DNA of 64,000 nucleotides from Cyclospora cayetanensis (Eukaryota; Apicomplexa; Conoidasida; Eucoccidiorida; Eimeriidae), in NCBI RefSeq assembly GCF_002999335.1, contig NW_020312129.1, positions 1 to 64,000 on the forward strand. The letters run 5' to 3'. This document shows, in pieces, positions 12,768 to 26,114 of the stretch (positions are counted from its first letter, which is position 1; each line of letters begins with the position of its first letter). The notes under the pieces were generated by a model. It was not told where the DNA came from. It ran no database searches and worked only from the letters and a program-made list of their open reading frames with translations. The translations under genes and the position numbers were made by a program.

Positions 12768-14542
12768 GATATTATGACTTGAATTTCCAGCCCGATCCAT
12801 CTTGAAAGAATTAACTTTCACTTCGAAGGCACTGGCAAGAAGCCAGATTTCCCAGGGAAAACACCTTCACTCTGCAAAATTGAGGAATATTGCTGGTGCT
12901 GCTGTGTAAGCCTCTACGTCTAGTGCAGTGCCTTGTTTTATACATGTTTAAACCTACTGCAACAGCATCAGTACGGCAACTTGTTAAGTACGAGCTGCTT
13001 TTGAATTGTAGCTGTTCGGCGATTGCGCATAGAAGTAGCCCGAACGATCCTCCTGCAATTGATTGCTAAAGGCTGCGGAAGTCTGCCAGCTCCCTTTCTT
13101 CCTTTCCGTGCGCACAAGCAGCTATTACACTATAGAGCAATGCATTTGGTTGCTTTAGAACCATCACACGTGCCTTTTTTTGGAATTCTGTCGCCTACTA
13201 TACTGAGTCAGCCAGATCCGCATGCTTTGCCCAATTTTGAGGGCTTGGTTGCTCTACTTGGATTGTGCGGGCTCTGGTCTGGTGGGCGGGTCTTTATTAG
13301 TTGCTTCAGTGACTTACGCAATCCATTCTGAGACAAAGGCGCTGCGCGTGCTTGTTAACTGCTGGAATCCAGTTTCCTGAGGGGCTGCAATTCCACACAC
13401 AGGTGCTCCAACTTGCTTTCTTGCAGAAAAAACGAAGTTATAGGTTTCCTTTTCTGCATCGAGCCACTGTTGTCCAATTGCCAGTGAGCACTGGCCTGAG
13501 GCGTTTCATTTTTGTTCAGTCATGTAGTACGGAACTGTGGGACAGGCATATCACGTAGTCGAGTGTGTAGTTGAGTCTAGCTACGGAGCGCCTTAAGAGA
13601 TATGTCAGAAAGTTGATCTTGATACAGCCTGCACTTGGTAGGAGCGCTTCACTGGGTGTACGGTAACGGGCGCAAAATGTGGATATGGTCTGCTCACAAT
13701 ACGCTACTATAATCTTGACTGTGGTTTCTTGGGACCCTGGTAGACTCATTTTGTCTAACGCAGCTTCCAAGTGCGGCGCTGGTTTGGTACGTACACGATG
13801 GCCATCTAAATGCTGTCAGATTGGGGTGGCCCGCCGCGCCGTACCTTCAGATGTCTTTAATGGTTGTAATGCTTCTGTGTAAAAGAGGAACCTTTGGCCT
13901 AAACACACGAAAAGGGATTCACAGATGAAAGTATATTTGTCCTGCTGGTGGTTATTGCGTACCCTGACCGGACTACACAGGTGACTGTCAGCTGAAAACG
14001 TGCAGTGAAAGGCAGCCATGTAAGTTCTCCAACCTAACAATTTTCGCTATCGTTGGCTTAATGTCCACGCTTCTGTGCAAAGCTTATTTAATGAAAGGCT
14101 GCACGTCAATTTTTGATACGGTTACTCGCGACACTTGCCAAGATACCGCGCGTCGCCCCTCCGGGCCCCTCGAAGCAGGCCCTACACCAGAAAGGCCCAA
14201 AGGCTTCCCATATTGCATCAGAAAGTCTTTTTACTTCTCAATTTTTTCATGAGATACCGGTCTCAACCAAAGGGGATTTGATGAGTGACAGTGGCAACAA
14301 CAACGCTCGCATCGCCTCCAATCGTTGAACCTGCAGACCGCCGCCTAGTTTACACCAATGGAACTGCCAACATAAGCCTTCAATCTGAACGAGTGACTGG
14401 TGTCTCGTTTAAATCTATTTTTTGCCCCCTCATTTTCCAGCGCTAGGCTCCATCTCCTGGATAGTGGGCTCCACATTGCTGTACTGCGCTGCCGAAATAT
14501 TAGGCAGGGCAGTTCCCGGGCAACTCTAGCGAAAAAAGAGCA
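12768..14542. other. intergenic, nothing recognised
   Basis: About 1.8 kb. A 102-codon open frame at 13023-13331 has no splice-consistent neighbours and no recognisable motif, so I left it out. Confidence 0.5.
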
Positions 14543-17500
14543 ATGGGAAACCGTCCTTCTTACTCCTCCGTCCCGCTCGACGGATACTTAGCGGCCCGAG
14601 CATCTATAGAGGCCCGCTTTTCACATGCCGCAGCAAGCCGCCAACGAACCGCATCGCCTTCTGGGTGCTGCGGGACAAGTGAAGACACCTTCCCGACGAT
14701 GTCTGCTATGGAGCATCACCCGTGTAGTCCTCACCGTGAGCATGCCAAGTTCAGCAGAGAAATGTGCCTCGAACAGCGAGGTGCGGTATCCTCGGGCCTG
14801 GTGTTGCCTCCCTCCTTGAGTGTAGCGGAGACAACTGATACTAATTCAGACGGGGCCCCAGATGAGTTCGAGGGGGCGCAAGCAGCAGAAGACATGTTTA
14901 GTAGACTGTCTCAGTCATTTACGAGGGTCAAGGCGCCCCATGTTAGGGCGCGGTCGCCGCTGCCTTTTCCGTCCATGGCAAATTGCTCTCCCACGGTGTC
15001 TAAAGGAAGTGATGCACAGCAGGCGCCATTGTGTAACAGCAGTATTGCCATCATCAATGAGCGAGACTATACACTCAATTCGGAGAGGTCACCCAATGCA
15101 GTCGGTTGCCCCCAGCCCAAGAGGAAACCGCAGCAGCCGGCAGAGGCGCTCATAGCGCCAACAGCTGGACCCCATCAGACAAAGCAATTAGGGACCGAGG
15201 CCGGGACCCCTAGTGGGCGCCCCAGCGGGCTGCCCAAAGCGTGCATTAATGAGTCAGATATGTTGTGCCCTCTGTCACCTAATTCAGCCTTGGGTTCTAT
15301 AAGCCCCCCTGCAGTTGCTTTTAAAGGAGCATCAGCAAAATCCACAGAAACACTTCCGGAGACAGGAGCTCCTGTACAGGGGACATCTAAAAGGTTCTCC
15401 GTGTCCTACGGACCTCTGTGCAATCACTCCCCCTTTATGGAGGGCAGGGCCGTGCAAATATTACTTCAGCTGCTCCTTGGGCCGTCCCTTGGAGCCTGCA
15501 TGGGCGTTTGCGTGCACTGGTTCATGAAGATAAGCGAGTACATACATTCTAAAGTTCACACTAAATTGCAGCTGCAGAGTGTGCCCTTATTAATCATAGA
15601 GTCCGAGTACAGGATCACTGAACACCGACCGCTTTCCACGTACAGAGTGCCTCGAATTCAATTCTTTTGATTGTATTATGGTGCTCTTGTTTTTCAGCGC
15701 TCTTGCAGATATGTGCGCCCATCTTTCAAAGGACTTAGAGGCGTCTTATGGGAAGTTCCTCTCTCCCGTCAGTGCGACGCTAAAGTTTCTTCCGCTGCAA
15801 ATAGCGGGAGCAAAAGGCACGAGGCTGGACTGGGTTATAACGGCAAGGGTCAGTTCAGCGTTCCTATCCAGAAGAAACACTTTGTGAATAGGCGTATTAT
15901 TTACTGTCTGCCATGTATTTGTTTGAATATATGTACGTGATTTTGCAATAGGTCACACACTTAGTTGCGTAATCTGAGCTGCCGTAGAGGGCAAAGCGCA
16001 TAGAAAAATCCTTTACAACGCTGATGCTATCAATATATGTACATAAATATGATTTAGCAGCCCAAGAAGGGGCAGAATTTATCGATAGCTCATTTAGGTA
16101 CAGTGCCTACAAAATACCCTGAGAGAGGTGTGGCTGGCTGTTGCGACAACGCAGTCCATGGATTTTGCTGTATCTTGTTCGAACTCATGTGTGGTATGTT
16201 TCGCGAAACTCAACTGTTGGATAAGGGAGCTAGATGATTAAGGAACGTAGGTTTGTGTTCCACTATCCATGCAGGTTCTCCCCCCTGCCGCCGATAACGT
16301 GTTGTCCTTGGGTTACTGCTTTGAATATCGGAATTCATGGCTTAGCAGTCCCTCATTCCCGACCGATTCAAACGGATCTGAACACGCAGAAGACGTATTT
16401 TCTCGCCAGGCTGATTTGATCCCTCTACGCACAACTGGCTTGAGAAGCGAGGAGCAAGGCAGAGAAATTGTTTTACGGCCTTTTAGCCGAGTAAGTCCGC
16501 TGGTATAGCTTTTTGGTGCATGTTAATGGCTGTGAATACTTCTGAAGGTGTAGCACTCATGGCGAACTTTGTGTTAAACGCCACTAACGCTGGTGTAGGA
16601 CTTTTATGAAGTGCACTTTTTTCGACACCTGTGCAGACTGGCGAGTCGCCCAAAGCTGGGTGTAGACGAGAAGTGCCGACGTTTTCAGTGGCAATTGCGC
16701 CTGCAGGAAGTAAAAGGCGCGTGTGGCTTCACCGAGACATGTGCCGGTTTCACGGGGATGAAACCGGACAGGCTGCTTTGGCCCCTCTAGGTCCCGTGTG
16801 TGTAGGCGATTTTATAGAATTGCCCGTCGTTCTTGCCAATGGGATAGGTATTGCTGACCTTCATACAATCAGGTGGCTTCCTATGCATGTTGCTCCGAGG
16901 CTATCAAGGGTCGTTTCCGGGCCAAAGGCACTCGAGGCAGCTGCTCTTGGGTTATACGAAGGGTGTGGCTTGGAGATGCAATATGTGGAGTGGTTCGACG
17001 GTGACCAGTACCGTCATATGACGACTGAAAGACTTAAGCGCGCTGGTAAGCTCTGACTGGCTCTTGTGAAATTGGTATTCTCTTTGCATGTGCACTAATT
17101 CCTGCGCGAGTTTTGTGCCACCGATGGTCCATTGGTCTGTAAAATTATTGGACACTGCTACATTGCTTCTTTATATTGTCCGCAGAATGCCTAGAACCGG
17201 AGCTACACCATATTTCTACATCGTACTCAGGAGTAGACGTGCTTGTGCGCCGTTCGACCTACAACGCTGCACGCGAAGGTGAGTCGTGGAATGTACGTCT
17301 ACAAGTACCACCAGAATGCCAAAGCACGACTTGTTCATATAAGCCTCCACCTTATTCTGTCTTTTGTCCATTAACAATCGTCAGGCTCGTTGGGGGCCGC
17401 AGCTAAGCGCGCATGGGGCTTGCAGTGCCGCGTGCTCCCAGCCGACGCGCCTATTGTATTCCCTCTAACTCGTCGAGGCCTTCTACACGACAGAGCTACC

Positions 17501-17660
17501 AGTTTCTACCTCAGAGTGGTACGTTGTGTTGCTGCCGCATCATAATTATTGCAATACTGAATGCTAAAGCTGAATATCTGTTTTGCTACCGACGTTTTTG
17601 CTTCCTTCCCAGGGCGATACTTTGGATTCGTATCTTACAGTTGGAGGCGGAACTTTCTAA
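14543..17660 (+). CDS. protein of unknown function with an N-myristoylation-type start, seven exons
   Basis: I do not recognise the family. The first exon starts at the ATG at 14543. The protein begins MGNRPS, with Gly at position 2 and Ser at position 6, which fits the N-myristoylation consensus. About 300 residues of Ser/Pro/Gly-rich, probably disordered sequence follow, then a hydrophobic patch (ILLQLLLGPSLGACMGV). Later exons are 15698-15848, 16275-16490, 16637-17045, 17186-17278, 17385-17518 and 17613-17660, all phase-consistent. They encode a compact-looking region (for example VCVGDFIELPVVLANGIG and YVEWFDGDQYRHM) that ends LTVGGGTF before TAA. The end of exon 1 is unresolved. Donors near 15492 and 15607 would both fit. 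If myristoylated, the protein would sit on a membrane face in the cytosol. Confidence 0.6.
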
Positions 17661-18594
17661 ACCATAATCCGGCTTGATTATTTCTTTAATATTTAACTGG
17701 AAAACGACCAACTAGTCAATAGTGTAGAGTTTTTTTGCACCAACGCCGTGCCCCCTGTTGTTGGTCTTTAGTGATTATTCTCATTCTAGTACACCGTGAT
17801 TACCGAACACGCTGCAACAAACCACCTCCCCCATACTTCGTACCTCCTCCTGAATTTATTACATCGTGCTGGCATAGCATGCGCCTTATATTTCATTCTA
17901 CATCCTGGAAGTTAGCCCCTTCCCCTCTTCAGAATCCGCTTTGCTAGCATAGATTTGCATAAACACTTGCCCTCGATTGTTGAATACTATCGGGCCAACC
18001 AACAAGATAGAAATACCTGATGGCTTCATAGTTGTCCGTTACCATCAGCCCACGGAGATGCGCAGCTACCTAATTTGCACCCCAGCCTTACATGATCCGC
18101 GTTTCTAAAGGTTATTGCAGTTGGCTGTTTGCCGCCTCCATAAGCTGCACAATTACCTCCCGGCTACTGCGACATCCCGAGTTTAAAGCCTCAGTAAAAT
18201 CACCAGTTCATTTAGTGCTTCGGTGTAAAACTCAAGTATGATGCGCAACATATGACCCCATGCGCGTATTCACAGCTATCCACCAGGGCAAATTCCTACG
18301 GATGAGCGTAGCGAAAACTGCCGAGATGCAACATGGAGTGGACTCGTGTAGGCATGCGTGGTTGGTAGGTGCTTAGGCATTCAAAATAAACTTGCCATAT
18401 CCAGTCTAATGATTTGGGCAACTCTCTACGGACATGCACATACAGTCAGAGATGCAAGTAGTAACACAGCAGTGATGTGTAAGACCCTTGACTAGCATAA
18501 GTGATGCCAAGCAGCATTTGAAACCAGCTACCTACACAAAGCAGACCAAGTGCACCTGACATCAAAAAATGGACATCCAGAAAATGCAGACTGA
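17661..18594. other. convergent intergenic region, nothing recognised
   Basis: This lies between the ends of two converging genes. No coding character, repeat or RNA gene was seen. Confidence 0.5.
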
Positions 18595-21148
18595 TTATTC
18601 TACATTTTGATGTGGTTCATCCCGTGGCAAGCCAGACTGCAAGTTCGTCTCACTGATGGCCCCCGCAGCTAGCTGGAATGCGGTATCATCTACCCCAGGA
18701 CTAGAATGCTGCGCTTCGAGTACTTCCAGAGTTTGCATCAGCTCACTCGCCCTGAACCCGCCACAGTGTTGGCAAACAATTCCAGCAATAATGACGCACC
18801 CACACATGAAACCAGGAAGTGTGCCTTTGGTCACAATGCCCAAGAAGCCACAGTTCCACGAAATGCTGCTACGTCCCGCCCTCTAATCAGTAAAAACTAG
18901 ATGTACTCACCTTCCAAAATAAATCATGTCCGAAATACGATTCGTCAGCCCTGTCTTTTCCAGATTTATCTGCAAAAGAAAACGCAGGATCCACTACTCC
19001 ATTACCGGCGCATGTACATGATGAATGTTAAAGGCAGTCCATTCTTCCGCTTAACATCATGTGCTAAACACGTAATGCTCCTCAATAATTTCCTGCCATT
19101 TCATGTTCAGCAACAGTGCTCATGTGTGGTGGTCCAAACACCAAAGTAGTATCTGTGAGCAGAGTGATGAGTAAGCTGCACGTGATCCTTAATCAGATAT
19201 CACCGACACGTTGGTGAAAATCCTGCGTGCGCACTTCGATGATTTTCGCGCCTCTTCTCATGGCTCTGTAGGGAATCTCTGATGCAGGGTGCACAGTCGC
19301 TGACGTGCCGACCACCAGCATCAGGTCACACTTATCCGCCTCCAGATTTGCTTCTCGCAGGGCCTGCGAGGGAATGCCCTCGCCAAATAAGATCGCGTCC
19401 GGCTTGAAGTATCCACCGCACGCACACTGCAAACATGTCAACACTCCGAAAATTGCTGAAGGGCTCCTTAGGATATGCAAGGCATCGCGTAGGAATAAAT
19501 GAGCTGGAAACTAGGGTCGTCACCTTTGGAGGGAGCTTCTTCTTGAATGAAGGGTTCCTGGCCATCTGCTTAGTCAGCTGCATTTTAGCACCGCAGCGGT
19601 AGCATGATGCCTGAATATCAGAAGTGAAAACCAGCGGGAGAGGGGTTTTACAACTTGAGAAAAAACCTGCAACAATCGTGTACACTTAGTATTCAGCCAA
19701 CATTTACAGTTCATTGATGCCCTGTTGGGTATCTTCGTGTGCAATCACTTCTTGCATTTCTCCAAAAATCAAAGTCAAACAATGCCCTCTAGTGGAACGC
19801 TGTGAAAGTAGAAAAATGGCATTATTTATCGCACGTTCCGATTCATTAGTAATAATTGACCAAGTTCGCCTGGAATGAGAGAAGTTGTACGCGTGTATTC
19901 CAGCATGTCAACATATTTGCTTAGAAGGGCTTTAGACAGAAGAGCATGCGTACATTCATGAGGTTACCGTGGAACTCAATTACTCGTCGACTTCCTGCAT
20001 CTTGGTGAAGATTATCAACGTTTTGCGTTATGATCGAACGGACAATTCCCAGGGCCTCCAGTCTCGCCAGTGCAACATGAGCGTGATTTGGTTCTGGTTC
20101 GTGCTCATTCAGAAACTCGTGCAGCAGCTGCCAAATCTTGCTTGGATTCCGCCAAAACCCCCAAATCGTAGCGTACTCTGCAGGATCATACCTATAAAGT
20201 ATTCCAGCATAGAGAACAGCATTATCAATGGTAGAATATATGAACAGGCTGACCAATAAGCCAATTATCAGTGACTCTAAGTTAAGCATAAACACTGTGG
20301 TAGGAAGAACCCACGTGTAAACTCATCCGTTGCACCTTTGGACGTGGGCAGCCTTATCAAGTCGCAGACAAGGAACGAGCTCCCTTACCTGCGCCACAAT
20401 CCGTCTGAAGGGTCCCTAAAAGTTGGGATGCCGCTCTCGGCTGAGACACCTGCCCCCGTCAACGCCACAACGTACCTGAGTAAAGGAATATAACCAATTA
20501 GACATTATGCTACTCAAAACAGGTTCACTTAGTCACAAAATAGGCCTGCTAAATGTGTGGCCACAATTCCAACATCCTGAATTCAAGCTCATTTGCACGC
20601 CAATCCAATGGTATATGACGAACTTTGCATTGCGAAGTTCCTCTGTGAGTCTCTGGACTGAAATGTCTTCCGTGCGCTTCCGGCGCATGTAAGTAACCCA
20701 CTGCCCCATCTTGCTGTGCCGTCAGAACATACTGCTTCTGCTGCTTCAGACAACGACATTGAGAGCTTTTTTGAAGACCTACAAGCCAAGCAAAGCCGTG
20801 TAAACACAACTTCCTTTAAGTCACTTGCAGGTACATATGCAGCAACGGACTTGGGGAACTGGATTATATTGACCAGGCTGATCTGCTCCTGAGTCACTCT
20901 ATCTTTGACATCCAGCCAGATCGCTCCTTTTCTGCAAGGTGTCTTTCCCTTTCTTGTCTGTTGAGCTGGGCGGAAGTTACTGGCCCTGGGCTTCGGCTGC
21001 CCCGAGATAAGTCCTTCAAGAAAGCAAAACCCCACACGCCCACCGCGACGGCGTGTAGTGACAGAAGTAGTAGCAATACAAGCGTTAGAACGAACGAGTA
21101 TGGGCTCTCGAGGTCATCGGAGTTGGCCTTAGCTCCCTCTGATATCAT
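18595..21148 (-). CDS. Sir2-family NAD-dependent protein deacylase with an N-terminal membrane segment
   Basis: This is a sirtuin that removes acyl groups from lysines, consuming NAD. The exons, 5' to 3', are 21148-20910, 20778-20702, 20657-20624, 20475-20389, 20191-19954, 19610-19524, 19426-19235, 18969-18911 and 18751-18595. All phases join and the sum is 1,170 bases (389 residues). The NAD-binding motif [20 protein letters not shown] is in exon 4. The catalytic signature [13 protein letters not shown] and the HG histidine are in exon 5. The zinc pairs CYRC and CAC are in exons 6 and 7. [16 protein letters not shown] and [19 protein letters not shown] complete the Rossmann fold. Exon 1 (79 codons) holds a strong hydrophobic segment ([20 protein letters not shown]) and then a basic helix. 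It is joined through a 130-base intron, so it is less certain than the core. GAGVSAESG is typical of class III and related sirtuins. Confidence 0.9.
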
Positions 21149-24100
21149 TGCAACGCACCCCGGTGGACATCACACAACCCCGAGAGAAACAGCAATTGTG
21201 ATGTCTGGTTAACTTTGTATCAAACACCGAAAAGTACGCACTATGGTGTGTAAGTCACTTATCCCACGGATAATCATATTTCTCATGTATTTTGAGCTCG
21301 GCAGTAAAAGCCGCGCTGCTGGTATCCAACACGTCAATCAGCTTCCATCGGTTCCTCCGCTGCAGCTGCATCCATATATCGAATATAGCGAAATTTTCCG
21401 AATTCACTGATTTAACCATGACGTAAAGTTGAGCACCTGCCAATGTTTCTAAGTATCTGTAAATCATTTTTTTCTGTGTGAAGCACACGAGTGAAAGCTC
21501 TATACGGCCGACATATGAAGGCTGTGGTTCGTGGGGCTTTCATCCAGTTACAACCTTCCATGGGGAAAGGTGTCTGTTAGCGTTTATAAGCAATCTTTGG
21601 AGGCAACACCAAGATGTACTATGTGTTATTGTAGCACAATGTTAAAGCGTACCACTAACAATGCCCTGGGCCTAGGATTACTCTAGGCGTCTCCTCATTA
21701 CACTGCCTATCGGGCTTGACAGAAAACACTCGGTCTGAAACAAAAATTATAATGCAATTGCAATCTAGTGCAGCATGGGCTGCAAAGGTGTTCACATGCA
21801 AATGTACAGGAATAGCAAGCGGCGTGTAGCGCGCGGTGCAGCCAACATGCACATTGATACAGCGGACCAGCCTGCGCTTACATACTCTCTGTTACATTCA
21901 TTATGATTGCCCGAGGAATAATAAGTTATTGAAGATTTGGCATGAATAGTTAGTTTGACTGCTTGTATATCATATTCAGTGCAGTGTATTGCTAGCTCGG
22001 TATAAGAAGCCGCAACGTTGTGCGCAATGCATGTGAGGCAATGTGTGATTGGTTGTGAAAGCTCAAGATGCTTATAGAGTGCAGCTACGCGCACCCTGGC
22101 TGCAGAACCCTTCACATAGCGGAACTGTCTAGGAAGATGGCATCGTGCGCACGCTATATCGAGGGGTTCTTTAGATATCACTTAAAGTCAGACTGAATAT
22201 AAGCTTATTACAAAGTGGTTGAGCTCTGTTCAAAAGTGCCCCCCAATTTCCCTCTCCGCATCCCTCACATTTAGCGATATAAGGAGAGACAAACAGCTAG
22301 GGTACGCATAGCTGCACCCTCTAAGAAGTCCAAGCTTCCACGGCTAGCACAGAGCATCCAGCTTTCACACACAGCACTGCATCTTCTTGTATCGAGAACA
22401 GCTACTCTTCACTAAACAAGGTATACGAACGAAGACGTGAAACGGTTGATTTTTTACAAGTCTTTGTAAAATAAATTAGTTTAGTAGTGAGTTCTTAGGT
22501 GGAGTATCACGCCAAACCTTTCCCCCAATTTGAGCATAGGTCCACGTGTTTCGGACCTGTACGTCCAGACCAACTGCACATAGGACAGTGGAGAACTTTC
22601 CGCCCTATAGTCACTTCCCAGGCAAGCAAAACTAGTGAATAGCAAAGGAAAAAAGCAAATATGTAACTTTACCGCTAAAATGATATGGCCAAGAAGAGAG
22701 ATATACACACTTCTCTACAACGGACGAGGGACCAAATCAACACACCCGCGGAGGCACAACGGTTTGCTGTCGTCTTAGTGCCGGATGTGTAAGTTTTCTG
22801 CTACACAAAAACGCAAGATTCGTCAAAGGTGTGAAAGTATCGAAACACAGATGGCCTCACTAGTGCGCCTATGCCTCATAAGGCAACCTCCGCAAATACT
22901 CCGGCGCATGCAGCAGAGCTGAATTTGAAGCTCCCCAAAGCGCATATACAAGAACGCAGGTATAGTAAGCCTGAAGCTACTTGTACCGAAGCTCTCCCGC
23001 TAGACAACAACACCTTAACCGCAACATTTGGAGACCTTTCGGGCAATGTCTAAAGATGAAGGTAGCTGTCTCGCGCAATGCATACACTGGAAAAGGACAA
23101 TAATCAAGAAGCTTTTAATTATTGTCCACGGCGACTAGCGTCGATAGCCGTACAGCGTCACGAATTCACCCGCAGGCAGCGAAGCCCTCAAGTGCTCCTT
23201 TCTCACCGACTACGGTTGCCGCTTCCTTGCGCTTCCACTAGAATTCCCCGTTTAATGTCCTCGGCGGACAATTGTCCTAGAATTTAGCACTTACACGGCT
23301 TTATGTGGATCATCTGCCTCCACATAGGCCACTAGATTCGGAAAGGTATACAAGTACTTTTGAGCGCTGTAAAACCGAGGTCAATATTAGTGCCTCGGTG
23401 GCACCTCCAAGTGAAAGGGGGATCGCCAGTGTAAGTAAGAACTCCCATTCGTCAAAGAGCCGCGTATGCTCCTAGCCGGCTGGCCGCAAGCTTCATTTCT
23501 GGCAACCTTCTGGTAGACCTCGTAAAGTCTGTCGATCCGCCGTTATCAAACCTCCAAATTTGAAATGCACAGCTGCTCGCCCCTTATTATTAGTCCATGT
23601 TTGTTTCTTTTCGGCTAGAGGCATACACTCTGTAGCTCCAACCATTCCTTCACTGAGGAGGGCGATCGCTGACGCCTGGACACGAGTTTTAGGCCCGGAT
23701 CGGGGAGATGTTCCTCAGTGTAGATCAGATATGCAGGAGAGCAACATGCAGATGACCGTACTGCTGTATCATAAACCAACTCGAAAAAAGAAAAAATGAA
23801 GCCAGGCAGTCGCATTTCTGTTAGCGTAGCGTGGCAGATACTGCAGGGAAGTAAGGCTGGTACAGTCTATTTGCTCGTCTGCCTCAGGGTGGTTCGCATT
23901 GGCCCTTCTATGGTCTATCTGTGTGTAGATCATAAAGGCATTCCAAAACCTACTCATAAACTTCGAATCGCTATCCATAGTGGCTTTCTTGGGGAATCAG
24001 TGAAGCTTCCAGACATGTATAAAAAATAATTGAACGACTCTCTGCGCGTGGTAGAGCTGGAACAAGGGCTGAAAGGGGCAATTTTCTGGGTCTGGCACCA

Positions 24101-24799
24101 TGGCGCATATGCAATCCTGAGACTTCCGGCAGTCCAACAGTAAAATCCGTTTTCAGAAAAGTCCAAATTCTTTCAGAAGCCAGCAAAATTGCAGAAGATA
24201 TGGCTTGGGAGCATTTTCCAGCTTCAGCTGCTGATGTTCTGGGCATGACAGTGCGTACTCCCAACCAAGGTCACCAGAAGGACTGTGAGAGCTTTCCCAC
24301 TCCAGCTCCACCATGGCCCGAAAAACATGATCATGTATTCCACACATAGCGGGATAGCGTAGCAAATTCAGGACGTGATGACGACAAAGTCATTGCTTTG
24401 CTTTGAATAACAACAGCCCATCATCAACCTTACAGTGTGCAACCGTTGTGGCATCCTTGGTTCTAGAAAAAGTAGCGGATGCATGGTGTTAAAGCAAAAG
24501 GCTCATAAAATTTCTGTGAGCCATGAATAGTTCCAAACGAAAGTGGTTGTGCTACACAATGGGTAGTTGCTGGGGCATTGTGAGGGCACGACTGCAAATT
24601 GGTGATGCCCTCGATACGCAACACTGTATAGTACTTCAAGAGCCTTATGAGCCAGCCAACAAGTATAGGGCGACTCAACGTCCTAAAATTCTTCATAAGG
24701 TGCATTGAAGACTGGTGGTAGGTCTGAACAATGAAGCGTCGCCTACATTAATAGGTGCTAACCATGTTGTCAGGATTCATTTTTTGATCTGAAGTAGCA
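21149..24799. other. long gene-poor region
   Basis: About 3.6 kb with only short open frames. A minus-strand frame at 21255-21488 and two overlapping ones at 23971-24365 look mildly coding but have no family match. I could not connect them, so they are not annotated. A repeat copy lies at about 22310-22490. Confidence 0.45.
22310..22490 (+). repeat. dispersed degenerate repeat, copy 2
   Basis: The order of motifs follows copy 1: ctctaaga.gtcc at about 22319, a cacacagca word at about 22369, then ctaaacaaggtatacgaacg at about 22413 and a run ending acaagtctttgta. Identity to the other copies is low, so the boundaries are approximate. Confidence 0.4.
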
Positions 24800-26114
24800 T
24801 TAAAGTGCCGTGGCCTGTGGAATCCTTGCGCTCCGGCATCCCTCTGCAGGCTTAACCCCTAGGAAGTGCGCTAGCGAATGAAAACACAAGCTGCCGCTTT
24901 TTCGCACCAGCTTGTAAGATAATAGATCCACTTTATGTCTGGTGTCAAGTCCCGATAGCAGTTCTTGGCAATTGAGATGAGCTCGGATACGTGCAGGATC
25001 AACCCGTGACGCATCTTCAACTGCGGCTCTATCGTCTGTAGCCCCCGGCCTCGTTGGCAGCCAAAGTAAGTGTAGTGGAGTTGGTAGTTGGTTTGATGCA
25101 CGCTTTTGACTGCCAAGCAACCCGCTTCCGCTGTGACAAATCCAGATGTCCAAGTTGTTTGGCTTTTTTGCATGGGCTTGCAGGGCCGCATTCTTACACC
25201 CAATATGGTAGAGCTGAGGCAGATGCGTCGTTGGGAGTCTCTCTGGGGCTGGTTTAGGGCCCCTTTGCTCTATAGCTTTATGTTCTCGTTTACCGTAGAC
25301 TGGAGGCTAGCGCTGGTTAACCCACCCTTGACATCCATCTGCTGAAAATCCCGATTAAATACGTTTTTTCAGCCAAAAACGTAGAGTTTGCGCTCGCACG
25401 CTTCGTAAACCATAAGTAACTTATTATTATAGACCTCACCTGTTGTTGCTCTAGTGGCTGAGTCGCTGCCCACCATGCGACTACCGGACGTGATACATTG
25501 CATAGAACCAAGAAAGCCACGAATAATGCAGGCATTCTTCTACTTTGTGGCTTTTGCATACTGCAGGATAATCAATTCATTGGTAGATGCCCCTCCTTGA
25601 ATCATCTCAGTTCTCCCGAAGCTTACTGCTGAGCTAACCTGGGCGTAGAACGATGAGTGACGGTCTGTATGAAGGTATGAAACTGTGTTTATCCCTGCAG
25701 GTACATTGATCCCTTTGCATTCAAACATCCAGAATTGGGGTGTCTCTCCCTCTATGGAATATGCCACAGGTACCACCCTTTCTCTTCGTCTAGCGGTGCA
25801 AAGCGAGGTGCATTTCTATTTAGCTAATAAAATCGTTGAGTGCTTGCCCAAAACTACAGCCAGTGTGCTTTCCCGATCAGCATACCTGATCCACGGGCCC
25901 ATATTGGCTGATAGGCTGTGGTTTTCTGCCCACTGTGGAGCTACTGCCTTCGCATCAGCTTGCAAGCCGGCCTTTACCGCCCCAGGAGTCATTGTGCCAC
26001 TGTCAAATTCTACCGCGCGAGGTAACAATTAGCTTGATAATAACTAAGAGTGGCTATAGCGAAGCCTGATGTCCCACCGCCTCCACAAATGGTGGATGAG
26101 CGTGCCACAGCCAT
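24800..26114 (-). CDS. tentative minus-strand gene region, unknown and possibly secreted
   Basis: Several adjoining minus-strand open stretches look coding and can be partly joined. A frame through 25868-26028 ends at a good donor (ATCAG|GTATGC, near 25888). It continues in phase into 25540-25776 after an acceptor near 25791, giving a run that includes YSIEGETPQFWMFECKG. A further candidate exon lies at 24800-25250, where two overlapping frames compete. A possible start ATG is at 26114. No family was recognised, and the exon chain is incomplete and partly contradictory, so this marks a region rather than a model. Confidence 0.25.
25440..25559 (-). CDS. possible first exon encoding a signal peptide
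   Basis: From the ATG at 25559, forty codons read to a good donor (CAACAG|GTGAGG). The peptide contains MPALFVAFLVLCNVSRPVVA, a typical signal peptide with a plausible cleavage site before WWA. It could be exon 1 of a small secreted protein whose next exon starts after the acceptor near 25224. It overlaps the end of the upstream candidate exon by 20 bases, so both cannot be terminal as drawn. Confidence 0.35.

Noticed and set aside
21255..21488. A 77-codon minus-strand frame ending KYDYPWDK
   Set aside because: Its composition is protein-like, but there is no recognised family, signal or splice partner.
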